DNA of 64,000 nucleotides from Variovorax boronicumulans (GTDB taxonomy: Bacteria > Pseudomonadota > Gammaproteobacteria > Burkholderiales > Burkholderiaceae_C), in contig NZ_VEDO01000006.1 in assembly GCF_007677875.1 (NCBI RefSeq), positions 124,001-188,000 of the forward strand. The letters are read 5' to 3'. Made by a program: the position numbers and the translations under genes. Below the pieces are notes generated by a model that searched no databases, was not told the DNA's origin, and worked only from the letters and a program-made list of their open reading frames with translations. Positions 7,855 through 20,051 of this stretch are shown piece by piece (position 1 is the first letter of the stretch; every line of letters starts with the position of its first letter).

Positions 7855-9452
7855 CGCAGCCCGCACGCGGCCGCCGCGGCATGGCGGTGGCGCCCCATGC
7901 ACTGGCCTCGCAGTCGGCCCTCGCGGTGCTGCGCGAAGGCGGCAACGCCATCGAGGCCATGGTGGCCGCCGCCGCCACCATCGCCGTGGCCTACCCGCAC
8001 ATGAACGGCATCGGCGGCGACAGCTTCTGGCTGGTCGGCCTGCCCGGCGCTGGCGGCACCGAGGTGGTGGGCATCGACGCCTGCGGCGCCAGCGCCGCGG
8101 CCGTGCGGCGCGAGGACTACGCCGGGCGCAGCACGATCCCGTTCCGCGGCGGCACGGCCGCCATCACCGTGGCCGGCACGCTGGCCGGCTGGGACCAGGC
8201 GCTGGCGCTGAGCCGCACGCGCCTGGGTGGGCGGCTGCCGCTGTCCCGGCTGCTGGCAGACGCCATCGACGGAGCGCGCCACGGCGTGCCCGTGACCGTG
8301 AGCCAGCACCGCAACAGTGCCGCCAAGCACGCCGAGCTGCAGGGCGTGGCCGGCTTCGCCGAGACCTTCCTGCCCGGCGGCCAGGCCCCCAGCGTGGGCA
8401 GCCTGTTCCCCCAGCCGCGGCTCGCGGCCACCTTCGAGCAGCTGGCCCGCGCCGGGCTGGACGACTTCTACCGCGGCGATCTGGCCCGCAGCCTGGCGGG
8501 CGACCTGCAGGCCGTGGGCAGCCCGCTGGCGCTGGACGATCTGGCCCAGCACACCGCACGCCTGGTCGAGCCACTGCGCCTGGAGCACCGTGCCGGCACT
8601 GTCTACAACATGCCGCCGCCCACGCAGGGCCTGGTCTCGCTGATCATCCTGGGCCTGATGGACCGGCTGGGCGGGGAGCACTTCGACCACCTCGGCGCCG
8701 ACTACGTGCACGCGGCGGCCGAATCGGTCAAGCAGGCCTTCGCCGTGCGCGACCGCCACATCACCGACCCCGACTGCATGGCGGTGGACCCGGCCAGCTT
8801 CCTGCAACCGGCCGCGCTCGACGCCATGGCCGCACGCATCGCCATGGACAAGGCCGCCGCCTGGGGCCAAGGCAAGGGCCCGGCCGACACCATCTGGATG
8901 GGCGTGGTGGACGGCCAGGGCAACGCGGTCTCGATGATCCAGAGCATCTACCACGAGTTCGGCTCAGGCCTGGTGCTGACGGAGAGCGGCGTGAACTGGC
9001 AGAACCGCGGCGCCTCGTTCTCGCTGGACCCGGCCCACATCAACGTGCTGGCGCCGCGCAAGAAGCCCTTCCACACGCTGAACCCGGCGCTGGCGCTGCT
9101 GGACGACGGACGCACCATGGTCTACGGCAACATGGGCGGCGACGGCCAGCCGCAGAGCCAGTCGGCCGTGTTCACGCGCTGCGTGGTGCACGGGCTGGAT
9201 CCGCAGGCCGCCATCGAAGCGCCACGCTGGCTGCTGGGCCGCACCTGGGGCCAGAGCAGCGACACGCTCAAGCTGGAGAGCCGCTTCCCCGAGGCCACCG
9301 TGCAGGAACTGCGCGCCCGTGGGCACGACGTGGAGGTGCTGGGCGCCTTCGACGAAACCTTCGGCCACGCCGGCTGCATCCTGCGCGACGCCGCAGGCAC
9401 CTGCACCGGCGGCTTCGACCCCCGCTCCGACGGCGCCGTCGCCGCGTATTGA
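7851..9452 (+). CDS. Gamma-glutamyltransferase-like Ntn-hydrolase, no signal peptide
   Basis: A 533-residue protein of the gamma-glutamyltranspeptidase family. The self-cleavage/nucleophile position aligns with Thr347 in ADTIWMGVVDGQGNAVS (TTH-x-S-VVD in classic enzymes), and the small-subunit motifs FGSGLV and QNRGASFSLDP are conserved. The residue after the nucleophile is Ile, not the usual Thr or Val, and there is no His next to it. Unlike periplasmic GGTs it starts MTQPARGRRGMAVAPH with no signal peptide, so it should be cytoplasmic. That suggests hydrolysis of a pathway amide (as in acylase-like members) rather than glutathione turnover. It is coupled to the amidohydrolase by a 4-nt overlap. 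Confidence 0.88.
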   Translation: MTQPARGRRGMAVAPHALASQSALAVLREGGNAIEAMVAAAATIAVAYPHMNGIGGDSFWLVGLPGAGGTEVVGIDACGASAAAVRREDYAGRSTIPFRGGTAAITVAGTLAGWDQALALSRTRLGGRLPLSRLLADAIDGARHGVPVTVSQHRNSAAKHAELQGVAGFAETFLPGGQAPSVGSLFPQPRLAATFEQLARAGLDDFYRGDLARSLAGDLQAVGSPLALDDLAQHTARLVEPLRLEHRAGTVYNMPPPTQGLVSLIILGLMDRLGGEHFDHLGADYVHAAAESVKQAFAVRDRHITDPDCMAVDPASFLQPAALDAMAARIAMDKAAAWGQGKGPADTIWMGVVDGQGNAVSMIQSIYHEFGSGLVLTESGVNWQNRGASFSLDPAHINVLAPRKKPFHTLNPALALLDDGRTMVYGNMGGDGQPQSQSAVFTRCVVHGLDPQAAIEAPRWLLGRTWGQSSDTLKLESRFPEATVQELRARGHDVEVLGAFDETFGHAGCILRDAAGTCTGGFDPRSDGAVAAY

Positions 9453-9569
9453 TGAAACACCCCCAGTCTGCGCGCTGCGCGCTCCGCCAACCCCCTCGAG
9501 GGGGCGCCGCCAGCGGTCTGGCAGAGCCAGCCCCGCGGCGTCCGCTGGCATGGCCTGCTCCGCGGCCTT
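9453..9569 (+). repeat. Intra-operon repeat, copy A
   Basis: Begins directly after the gamma-glutamyltransferase-like stop codon with TGAAACACCCCCAG. It contains the palindrome CCCCCTCGAGGGGG (9491-9504), then CTGGCAGAGCCAG and the conserved block GGCATGGCCTGCTCCGCGG. Two related copies (33855-33954 and 55459-55583, both minus strand) share the same order of blocks. Like them it lies between two genes of one operon, in the direction of transcription. Similarity to the third copy runs on for about 20 nt (GAACC..TGC..GCCGG). Confidence 0.85.
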
Positions 9570-9632
9570 TCGAACCTTTGCGTGCAAGCCGGCCTGGCGC
9601 CTTTCTTGCGCAGCGCCTTGCAGGAGTATGAG

Positions 9633-10733
9633 ATGACGCCCACCGACTTCTCCGCGTGGGCCACGCCGTTCGCAGGCGCCGCCTGGCGCAACGTGGTGCG
9701 CCGCCACGTGGCGCTGCCGCATCTGGGCCGTGACGTGTTGCTGCACGCCGGCCCGCCCTTCGAGGGCCCGCCGCCCGCACCCGTGCGCCAGGCCGCCGTG
9801 CAGGCCCTGCTGTTCGAAGGCCTCGCCGACGATGTGGCCGGTGCCCAGGGGCTGCTGGCCACGGGCGCGGTGCGCCTCGCGCCCGCGCAGGACCATGGCG
9901 TGGCCACGCCGCTGGCCCAGGTGGTCTCGGCCGCGATGCCCTTGGCCGAGGTCGGCGATGGCAGCACCCAGGCCTGGGCGCCATTGGTCGAAGGGCCGCC
10001 GCCCGCGCTGCGCTTCGGGACCAGCGACCCGGCCGCGCTGCCGCGCTTGCAGGCCATCACCGAACTGGGCCTGCAGCGCCTGGCACCGCTGCTGCAGGCG
10101 CGGCCACTCCCATTGGAGCCGGTCATCGCCCAGGCGCTGGCCGAAGGCGACGAATGCCATGGCCGCACGGGCGCCGCCAACGCGGCGCTGCTGGAGCGGC
10201 TCGACGGGCTGCCGGACGCCGACCGCGCGCTGCTGGCCGGCAGCCCCGGCTTCGTGCTGACCATCCTCATGGCGGCCGCGGCCTGGCGCATGCGCCAGCC
10301 TGGCGCGCCGATCGCAGCCGCCGGCGGCAACGGCCTGCGTTTCGGCCTGCGCCTGAAGGGCGAGACGCACTGGCGCGCCATGGCTGCAACGCCGCCCACC
10401 GGAACGCGCTTTCCCGCGCACGCGGGCGCCGCGGCGCTGGGTGCGATCGGCGACAGCGCGGTGCTCGACTTCTGCGGCCTGGGCGGCCAGGCCCTGCTGG
10501 CCGCGCCGGCCCTGTGCGAGGAATGGCGCGCTTCACTGCCGTCCGACCTCGCGCAGCGCCGCGCGGCCGTCAGCGACGCCGCCACGGGCCTGGTCGCGCC
10601 CGACAGCGTCGCCGCGAGCGGCCTGCCGCCGCTGGTCAACCTGGCCGTGCTCGACGCATCCGGCGCGGCCGGCCTGATCGGCCGCGGCTGGTACGCACCG
10701 GACCCTGCCCTGTTCCATCCCCTCCCCCGCTGA
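9633..10733 (+). CDS. DUF1116 / AllG-like protein (oxamate carbamoyltransferase-associated family)
   Basis: A 366-residue protein with the family landmarks LHAGPP near residue 40, GDECHGRTGAAN in the middle and the C-terminal GAIGDSAVLDFCGLGGQAL. The family contains E. coli YlbE/AllG, linked to oxamate carbamoyltransfer at the end of anaerobic allantoin use. This copy is shorter than typical (over 400), with divergent blocks, so the same reaction should not be assumed. The ATG at 9633 has AGGAG 6 nt upstream. It follows the Ntn-hydrolase after repeat copy A and precedes a solute-binding protein gene by 12 nt. A role with carbamoyl/oxamate-like end products is plausible but unproven. Confidence 0.75.
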   Translation: MTPTDFSAWATPFAGAAWRNVVRRHVALPHLGRDVLLHAGPPFEGPPPAPVRQAAVQALLFEGLADDVAGAQGLLATGAVRLAPAQDHGVATPLAQVVSAAMPLAEVGDGSTQAWAPLVEGPPPALRFGTSDPAALPRLQAITELGLQRLAPLLQARPLPLEPVIAQALAEGDECHGRTGAANAALLERLDGLPDADRALLAGSPGFVLTILMAAAAWRMRQPGAPIAAAGGNGLRFGLRLKGETHWRAMAATPPTGTRFPAHAGAAALGAIGDSAVLDFCGLGGQALLAAPALCEEWRASLPSDLAQRRAAVSDAATGLVAPDSVAASGLPPLVNLAVLDASGAAGLIGRGWYAPDPALFHPLPR

Positions 10734-10745
10734 AGGACCCACGCC

Positions 10746-11780
10746 ATGAAGCTGACTTCGCTCTCCCGCCTGCGCACGGCCGCCCTGCTGACGCTGGCCA
10801 CCCTGGCCGGCGCCGCCGGCGGGCAACAGCCGACGAAGCTGCGCTTCGCGCTCGACTGGGTGTTCCAGGGGCCGCAGGCGCCGTTCCTGGTGCCGCACCA
10901 GAACGGCTGCTACCAGAAGGCCGGGCTGGACGTGACCACCGACCGCGGCTTCGGCTCGGGCGACACCGTGGTCAAGGTCGGCGCCGGCACCTACGACGTC
11001 GGCTTCGCCGACATCAACGCCATGGTCGAGTACAACGCCAAGCAGACCCGGCCCGAGGACCGGCTGATCGCCTTCTTCATGGTCTACGACGGCGCCGCGC
11101 TGTCCATCATCACGCGCAAGGACACCGGCGTCGCCAAGCCGGCCGACCTGGTCGGCAAGACCATCGCCGCGCCGCCCGGCGATGCCTCGCGCCGGCTGTT
11201 CCCGGCGCTGGCCCAGGCCAATGGCTTCGACGCCAGCGCCGTGAAATGGATGAACGTGGCGCCCGAGCTGCGCGAGACCATGCTCGCGCGCAAGCAGGCC
11301 GACGCCATCAGCGGCGCGGCCTTCACGGGCTACATGGGCGCGCGCGCGGTCGGCGTGCCCAAGGACGAGCTGGTGGTGATGCGCTTCCCGCAGTTCGGCT
11401 CCACGCTGTACGGCAGCGCGCTGGTGGCCAAGCGCGCATTCGCCGCCAGCCATGGGCCGGCGCTGACGGCGCTGGCCCAGTGCGTCGCCGAGGGCATCGT
11501 GACCAGCATCCGCCAGCCGGCCAGCGCCATTGAGGCCCTGTACCAGCGCGACAAGCTCATCAACCGCGAGGTCGAGCAGGAGCGCCTGCAGCTGTCACTC
11601 GACTGGTCCATCGTGACCCCCTGGACCCGCGCCAACGGCCTGGGCGGCGTCGACCCGGTGCGGCTGGGCAAATCGATGCAGGAAGTGGCATCGGCGCTGA
11701 ACATCGCGGCCCCCGACACGGCCGAGGTGTTCACGGCGCAATACCTACCGCCGGCCGAGCGGCGCGCCGTGCCGAAGTGA
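10746..11780 (+). CDS. NMT1/THI5-like ABC transporter solute-binding protein
   Basis: A 344-residue periplasmic binding protein with an N-terminal signal peptide (basic start, hydrophobic core to about residue 25, cleavage near GAAGGQQ). The body has the SsuA/ThiY-type fold signature: LRFALDWVFQGPQAPF, then QKAGLDVTTDRG and GAGTYDVGFADINAM. Such proteins deliver sulfonates, thiamine precursors, pyrimidines or small aromatics to ABC importers. No partner permease or ATPase is in this window. It is the last gene of the rightward operon, so it probably captures the pathway substrate, which is inference. Confidence 0.85.
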   Translation: MKLTSLSRLRTAALLTLATLAGAAGGQQPTKLRFALDWVFQGPQAPFLVPHQNGCYQKAGLDVTTDRGFGSGDTVVKVGAGTYDVGFADINAMVEYNAKQTRPEDRLIAFFMVYDGAALSIITRKDTGVAKPADLVGKTIAAPPGDASRRLFPALAQANGFDASAVKWMNVAPELRETMLARKQADAISGAAFTGYMGARAVGVPKDELVVMRFPQFGSTLYGSALVAKRAFAASHGPALTALAQCVAEGIVTSIRQPASAIEALYQRDKLINREVEQERLQLSLDWSIVTPWTRANGLGGVDPVRLGKSMQEVASALNIAAPDTAEVFTAQYLPPAERRAVPK

Positions 11781-12039
11781 TCCCGAGACAGTGCTGCATG
11801 GCATGGCCGATCGGGATGCCGGCCGCGGTGAGGGCCGCCCGCACACCGGGTGCCCCACCCAGGACCGGGCCACCACCGCCCGAAAAGCGCGCGCCCGCCC
11901 CGGCGGATGGGCAACGCATGGCTTGCCGCGATCCGCTGCCTGCATGCAGGAGTGCGCCTGCGCCCACCCGTCGGCAGCGCCTACGATGGCGCGCCCCACA
12001 ACGGCCTATAGTGGGCAGCCCGCACCCGAGGAGTCCGCC

Positions 12040-12741
12040 ATGACCGACGCGCTCAAGCCTGCCTCCCTCCTGGCCGCCAGCGCGAGGACGCCATTTCCAG
12101 GCGCCTCGCCAGCCTACGAGGAGGCGCGCCGCGCCCTGCTGGCCGAGGAGATCGAGTTGCGCCGTCACATGACGCGCGTGAGTGCGCAGCGCCGCGCGTT
12201 GCCGCCCGGCCCGCTGATCCGCAAGGACTACCGCTTCCAGGACAGCCAGGGACGCGACGTCGGCCTGCGCGACCTGTTCGGCACCAAGACCACGCTGGTC
12301 ACCTACTTCTGGATGTACGGGCCACAGCGCGAGCGGCCCTGCCCCATGTGCACCAACTGGCTGGGCGCCGTGAACGGCAATGCGGCCGACATCGAACAGC
12401 AGGTGGCACTGCGGATCCTCGGCCGTTCCCCGGTGCAACGGCAGCAGGCATTCGCGCAGGAACGGGGCTGGCGGGACCTGCAATTCGTGCAGACCATGGG
12501 CGACGACTATGCCCGCGACCTCGGCGTGCTGCTGCGTGACGGCAGCGAATACCCTGCCTTGGTCGTTTACGCGCGCGAGGGCGACGCCGTGCGCCTGTTC
12601 TGGGCGAGCGCCATGACCCAGGAGATGGCCGATCCCGGCCAGGACCCGAGAGACGCCCCGGACATCGCTGCGTTGTGGTCCATCCTGGACCTCACGCCTG
12701 CCGGCCGCCCCGCCGATTGGTACCCCAGGCTGCACTATTAG
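12040..12741 (+). CDS. DUF899 thioredoxin-like protein
   Basis: A 233-residue DUF899 protein. The thioredoxin-like core is recognised by LIRKDYRFQDSQGRDVGLRDLF followed by TTLVTYFWMYG and the cysteine-containing PCPMCTNWLG segment (Cys-x-x-Cys). The C-terminus YPRLHY is typical of the family. A redox or peroxidase-like activity is suspected for the family but not established. Start ATG 12040 follows GAGGAG. It stands alone between the catabolic operon and the next small gene. The 259-bp spacer before it contains no convincing gene. Confidence 0.8.
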   Translation: MTDALKPASLLAASARTPFPGASPAYEEARRALLAEEIELRRHMTRVSAQRRALPPGPLIRKDYRFQDSQGRDVGLRDLFGTKTTLVTYFWMYGPQRERPCPMCTNWLGAVNGNAADIEQQVALRILGRSPVQRQQAFAQERGWRDLQFVQTMGDDYARDLGVLLRDGSEYPALVVYAREGDAVRLFWASAMTQEMADPGQDPRDAPDIAALWSILDLTPAGRPADWYPRLHY

Positions 12742-12774
12742 AGCTGGATATATTTTCAGTATTTCGTCGAAAAG

Positions 12775-12790
12775 CTGTATGCTTGAACAG
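12775..12790. promoter_or_regulatory. LexA-box-like site (CTG-N10-CAG)
   Basis: CTGTATGCTTGAACAG has the CTGT and ACAG ends and the 16-bp length of the proteobacterial LexA operator. It lies 18 bp before the chosen start of the following small gene, in an AT-rich stretch that could hold a promoter. One match of this kind could arise by chance, so this is a candidate only. Confidence 0.5.
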
Positions 12791-12808
12791 CCATTCAAGG
12801 AGCTTTCG

Positions 12809-13114
12809 ATGGACACCCTGCTCGACACCGCCTATTTGGTCGCCTTGGTCGAACCCGCCCTGCCGGAGCGCATCCGCATGCAGGCTGAACTGCGCTACTG
12901 CCGCGAACTGGAGCGCCGGCTGGGCACGCCGGACGACGTGGCCCACGCGCTGCGCGCGATCGCGCGCGTGGCCGCGCTCGAGGACGAACCCGGCGCCGAA
13001 GCCCAGACCCTGCTGGTGCAGTGGCGGCTGGCCAACCATGCGGCGCGCCAGTGCGCCGTGCAGGACCTGCCGCCAGCGGCTGCCCATGCCCGCTTCGAGG
13101 TGCGGTTGGGGTAG
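12809..13114 (+). CDS. Small protein of unknown function behind a LexA-like box
   Basis: A 101-residue, mostly helical, acidic/arginine-rich protein (starts MDTLLDTAYLVALVEPALP) with no signal peptide or membrane segment and no domain I recognise. The ATG at 12809 is preferred over an in-frame ATG at 12779 because AGGAG lies 6 nt upstream and because the earlier ATG falls inside the LexA-like box. Codon use looks like the neighbours. It may be SOS-induced, which rests only on that box. Confidence 0.65.
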   Translation: MDTLLDTAYLVALVEPALPERIRMQAELRYCRELERRLGTPDDVAHALRAIARVAALEDEPGAEAQTLLVQWRLANHAARQCAVQDLPPAAAHARFEVRLG

Positions 13115-13261
13115 CGCCCGCATCCGCATTTTGGTGGAAAGCCCTCGGCACGCTGCAGAGCGGGATGTGCAAACCCGCGTTGTGCATTGGCGCGGGTATC
13201 TCTACATTTGTGCCAAAAAATTGGTGCAACTTTCGAGCAAAGGGAACCGCAAGAGCGAACC

Positions 13262-16975
<3,714 letters not shown>

Positions 16976-17012
16976 CCATCGCGGCCTACGGCACGCGACG
17001 CGCCGTGACAGC

Positions 17013-17462
17013 TCAGGCGTAGGGATCGTCGAAACCCAGGCGCGCCATGATCTCGCGCTCGCGCGCCTCCATGGCCTCGGCGTCGGCTTCGCCGGTCTCG
17101 TGGTCCCAGCCCTGGGCGTGCAGCGTGCCGTGCACGAGCAGATGCGCGTAGTGCGCCTGCAGCGTCTTGCTGTTCTCGCGCGCCTCCCGTGCGACGACGG
17201 GCGCGCACAGCACGAGATCGGCCGTGACCACGGGCTCCTGCGTGTAGTCAAAGGTCAGCACGTTGGTGGCGTAGTCGCGCTGGCGGTAGTCGCGGTTCAG
17301 CGCCTGGCCTTCCTCGCCACCGACGATGCGCACGGTGATCTCGGCATCGCGCTCCAGCGCGTGGCGGATCCAGCGCGCGACCTTGTGGCGCGGCAGCGCG
17401 GCCCGGTGTTCGGACACACCGTCGAAGGCGGCGAATTGCAGCGACAGCTGCAGTGCGTTCAT
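17013..17462 (-). CDS. ybeY: Endoribonuclease YbeY, rRNA maturation factor
   Basis: A 149-residue single-strand endoribonuclease acting in 16S rRNA 3' maturation and ribosome quality control. The zinc motif [11 protein letters not shown] gives ligands His111, His115 and His121, complete for the family. The ATG overlaps the phoH stop by 4 nt, the common phoH-ybeY pairing. The usual next gene (corC/hlyC-like) is absent here: the gene ends against the convergent hybrid kinase. Confidence 0.96.
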   Translation of the reverse strand: MNALQLSLQFAAFDGVSEHRAALPRHKVARWIRHALERDAEITVRIVGGEEGQALNRDYRQRDYATNVLTFDYTQEPVVTADLVLCAPVVAREARENSKTLQAHYAHLLVHGTLHAQGWDHETGEADAEAMEAREREIMARLGFDDPYA

Positions 17463-18457
17463 CGCGCACCCCGCCGCGCGCGCACCACCTGCTCGGCCGC
17501 ATCGCGGCCGGTGTCGTCCAGCTCGCCGCCGCGGCCGCGCGCGTCGTAGGCGTCGACGATGCGCGCCACCAGCGGATGGCGCACCACGTCGGCGCTGGTC
17601 AGCCGCGAGATCGCGATGCCCTTGACGCGCTTCAAGACCCGCTCGGCATCGATCAGGCCCGACAACTGCTGCTTGGGCAGGTCGATCTGGCTCACGTCGC
17701 CCGTGACCACGGCCTTGGCGCCGAAGCCGATGCGCGTGAGGAACATCTTCATCTGCTCGGGCGTGGTGTTCTGCGCCTCGTCCAGGATCACGAAGGCGTT
17801 GTTGAGCGTGCGCCCGCGCATGAACGCCAGCGGCGCGATCTCCAGCGCGTTGCGCTCGAAGCACTTGGCCACGCGCTCGGCGCCCATCAGGTCGTACAGC
17901 GCGTCGTAGAGCGGGCGCAGGTAGGGGTCGATCTTCTGCGCCAGGTCGCCCGGCAGAAAGCCCAGGCGCTCGCCGGCTTCGACGGCCGGGCGCGTCAGCA
18001 CGATGCGCTGCACGGCCGAGCGCTCCAGCGCATCGACCGCGCAGGCCACGGCCAGGTAGGTCTTGCCGGTGCCGGCCGGGCCGATGCCGAAGGTGATGTC
18101 GTGGTGGGCGATGTTGTCCAGGTAGGTGGCCTGGTTGGCCGTGCGGGCCTTCAGGTCGCCGCGGCGCGTCAGCAGCGACGGGCCTTCCGGGCCGCCCGAC
18201 ACATCGCCGTCGCCGGCCAGCATGAGCTGCACAGTGTCGGTGGCGATCGGCCGGGCGGCGATCTCGTACATGGCCTGGAGCACCTCCAGCGCGCGCTGGG
18301 CCCGGGCCTTGGGGCCGTCGATCTTGAACTGCTCATGGCGGTGCGCGATCTTGACTTGCAGGGCGGCCTCGATCTGGCGCAGGTGCGCGTCCATGGGGCC
18401 GCACACATGGTCCAGCCGGGTGTTGTTGGGGGGCGTGAAGTTGTGGCGGACGATCAT
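17459..18457 (-). CDS. PhoH family ATPase (PhoL-type)
   Basis: A 332-residue cytoplasmic P-loop NTPase: Walker A GPAGTGKT at residues 126-133, Walker [10 protein letters not shown], and the [18 protein letters not shown] segment typical of PhoH/PhoL. A short KH-like N-terminal region precedes it. The PhoL group is linked to rRNA metabolism with YbeY. The start [10 protein letters not shown] at 18457 is used; another in-frame ATG at 18493 would overlap the divergent ruvA start. The ybeY gene is coupled through ATGA. Confidence 0.93.
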   Translation of the reverse strand: MIVRHNFTPPNNTRLDHVCGPMDAHLRQIEAALQVKIAHRHEQFKIDGPKARAQRALEVLQAMYEIAARPIATDTVQLMLAGDGDVSGGPEGPSLLTRRGDLKARTANQATYLDNIAHHDITFGIGPAGTGKTYLAVACAVDALERSAVQRIVLTRPAVEAGERLGFLPGDLAQKIDPYLRPLYDALYDLMGAERVAKCFERNALEIAPLAFMRGRTLNNAFVILDEAQNTTPEQMKMFLTRIGFGAKAVVTGDVSQIDLPKQQLSGLIDAERVLKRVKGIAISRLTSADVVRHPLVARIVDAYDARGRGGELDDTGRDAAEQVVRARRGAR

Positions 18458-18491
18458 GGGGCGCGATTGTCGCCGCGTACCATCCGCGCCC

Positions 18492-19067
18492 ATGATCGGA
18501 CGATTGCAAGGCCTTTTGGCCGAGAAGAACCCGCCCCAGGTGCTGGTGGACTGCCAGGGCGTGGGCTACGAGGTCGACGTGCCCATGAGCACCTTCTACA
18601 ACCTGCCCGCGCTGGGCGAGCGCGTGACCCTGCTCACGCACTTCATCGTGCGCGAGGACGCGCAACTGCTGTTCGGCTTCGGCACCGCGGCCGAGCGCAA
18701 CACCTTCCGCCAGCTCATCAAGATCACCGGCGTGGGCCCGCGCACGGCGCTGGGCGTGCTGTCCGGCCTGGGCGTGGCCGATCTGGCGCAGGCCGTCACG
18801 CTGCAGGAGAGCGGCCGGCTCATCAAGGTGCCCGGCATCGGCAAGAAGATCGCCGAGCGGCTGCTGCTGGAGCTCAAGGGCAAGCTCGGCGCCGACATCG
18901 GCCCGCACCAGGGCGCCACCACCGACCACCAGGCCGACATCCTGCAGGCGCTGCTGGCGCTGGGCTACAGCGACAAGGAAGCCGCCGCCGCGCTGAAGGC
19001 GCTGCCCAAGGACGTGGGCGTCAGCGAGGGCATCAAGCTCGCGCTGAAGGCCTTGAGCAAGGCGTAG
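18492..19067 (+). CDS. ruvA: Holliday junction branch migration protein RuvA
   Basis: A 191-residue RuvA with all three domains. The N-terminal OB fold starts [13 protein letters not shown] helix-hairpin-helix pair follows ([10 protein letters not shown] and [12 protein letters not shown]), then the C-terminal RuvB-contact domain ([16 protein letters not shown]). It binds the four-way junction and loads the RuvB motor. It is transcribed divergently from phoH with only about 35 bp between starts. ruvB lies 2.4 kb downstream, not next to it, with three opposite-strand genes between. Confidence 0.96.
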   Translation: MIGRLQGLLAEKNPPQVLVDCQGVGYEVDVPMSTFYNLPALGERVTLLTHFIVREDAQLLFGFGTAAERNTFRQLIKITGVGPRTALGVLSGLGVADLAQAVTLQESGRLIKVPGIGKKIAERLLLELKGKLGADIGPHQGATTDHQADILQALLALGYSDKEAAAALKALPKDVGVSEGIKLALKALSKA

Positions 19068-19163
19068 GGCAGGCCTCGTCGCGGCGGGCCGGCGCGACGC
19101 CGCGCGCACGCTGGCGCGGACCGTGCGCATGGCCTGGCGCTCGTCACTCGCGGGCGGGCTGCA

Positions 19164-19475
19164 TCAGGCGACGGTGGCTTCGTCGGTTCGCGTGGCGCCA
19201 CGGTTGTCGGTCCAGCTCACGCTGAGCTTGTCGCCGGACCTGGCGCCCCTGAGCGTGAAGCGCAGCAAGGGGTTCCTGGACACGCCCGGGCCCCACTGGG
19301 CACGCAGCACGGGTTTGCCGTTGAGCAGGGCCGTCACCTCGGTGATGTGCCAGGCCGCCAGCAGCTTGCCGGCCGCATCCTTGCGCTGGCCGCTTTCCAT
19401 CTCGTGCGCCATCAGCACGCGCACGACGGTGTTGGCGCCGCTGGTCTGGGTTCGGATGCGGCTCGGTTCGGCCAT
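19164..19475 (-). CDS. soxZ: Sulfur-oxidation carrier subunit SoxZ
   Basis: A 103-residue protein with the SoxZ immunoglobulin-like fold. Recognisable segments are VVRVLMAHEMESGQRKD near the start and FTLRGARSGDKLSVSWTDN near the end. SoxZ pairs with SoxY to carry sulfur intermediates in periplasmic thiosulfate oxidation; it has no signal peptide and is exported bound to SoxY. The soxY gene ends 40 nt upstream. No soxA, X, B, C or D genes are in the window. Confidence 0.93.
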   Translation of the reverse strand: MAEPSRIRTQTSGANTVVRVLMAHEMESGQRKDAAGKLLAAWHITEVTALLNGKPVLRAQWGPGVSRNPLLRFTLRGARSGDKLSVSWTDNRGATRTDEATVA

Positions 19476-19515
19476 GGCTGCTGGTCCTCGAAATCTGGTC
19501 GGTAGATGCGGCGGC

Positions 19516-19971
19516 TCAGGCGCCGCAGCCGCCCAGGGTGACGCGCACGTCGCGGCGCGCGAAGAAGGCCTTGCCATCGCGCGTGATGGCCACGGCGTAG
19601 ACGTCCGAGCTCTGGCTCATCTTGGCGTTGATGGAGAAGTTCGGCTCCAGCGCATCGTTCAGTTCGAACATGGCCACCAGCACATTGGGATTGCGCTCGA
19701 CCAGCAGCAGCAGTTGCCGTGCATCGGGCAGCGTGGTGCCCAGGGTCATCTGCACGACGGCGCCGTTCTCGGCGATCTCGGGCGTGGCGAGCGTGACGTC
19801 CCGGCTCTCCACCGGCACGCTGCCGCCGAAGGCCTTGGCCGCCTCCGCGAGGCTCTTGGCCTCGAAGGCGGCCTTGTTGAAAGCCAGGGCCGCGCGCGGC
19901 AGCAGGCCGGCACTGGCCAGCAGGCCGGCCACGGCCAGGCCGTGGTGCAAGGTGTCGCGTCGGGTGGGCAT
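19516..19971 (-). CDS. soxY: Sulfur-carrier protein SoxY
   Basis: A 151-residue periplasmic protein with a Tat-like signal (TRRDTLHHGLAVAGLL, cleavage near ALA-FN around residue 30). The C-terminal swinging arm ends GGCGA, with the sulfur-carrying Cys149; the final residue is Ala where GGCGG is usual. It covalently holds sulfur intermediates while Sox enzymes process them. It is followed by soxZ and preceded by the carbonic-anhydrase-like gene on the same strand (80-nt spacer), so the three may be cotranscribed. As an orphan pair it may serve a trimmed Sox route or another sulfur transfer. Confidence 0.93.
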   Translation of the reverse strand: MPTRRDTLHHGLAVAGLLASAGLLPRAALAFNKAAFEAKSLAEAAKAFGGSVPVESRDVTLATPEIAENGAVVQMTLGTTLPDARQLLLLVERNPNVLVAMFELNDALEPNFSINAKMSQSSDVYAVAITRDGKAFFARRDVRVTLGGCGA

Positions 19972-20051
19972 GGGAATGGCGGGGTGCGGCTCGGCGAGGG
20001 GAGCGTACTCTAAGCCAAAGCCGGGTGGCCCTGGCCGCCGCCGGTGTGCGA

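Noticed and set aside
11781-12039. A gene in the spacer before the DUF899 gene
   Set aside because: The open frames here lack a ribosome site and family resemblance; the stretch looks like non-coding spacer with small inverted repeats.
18458-18493. Upstream ATG of the PhoH gene at 18493
   Set aside because: It would add 12 residues unlike the family N-terminus and overlap the divergent ruvA start; MIVRHNF at 18457 fits better.
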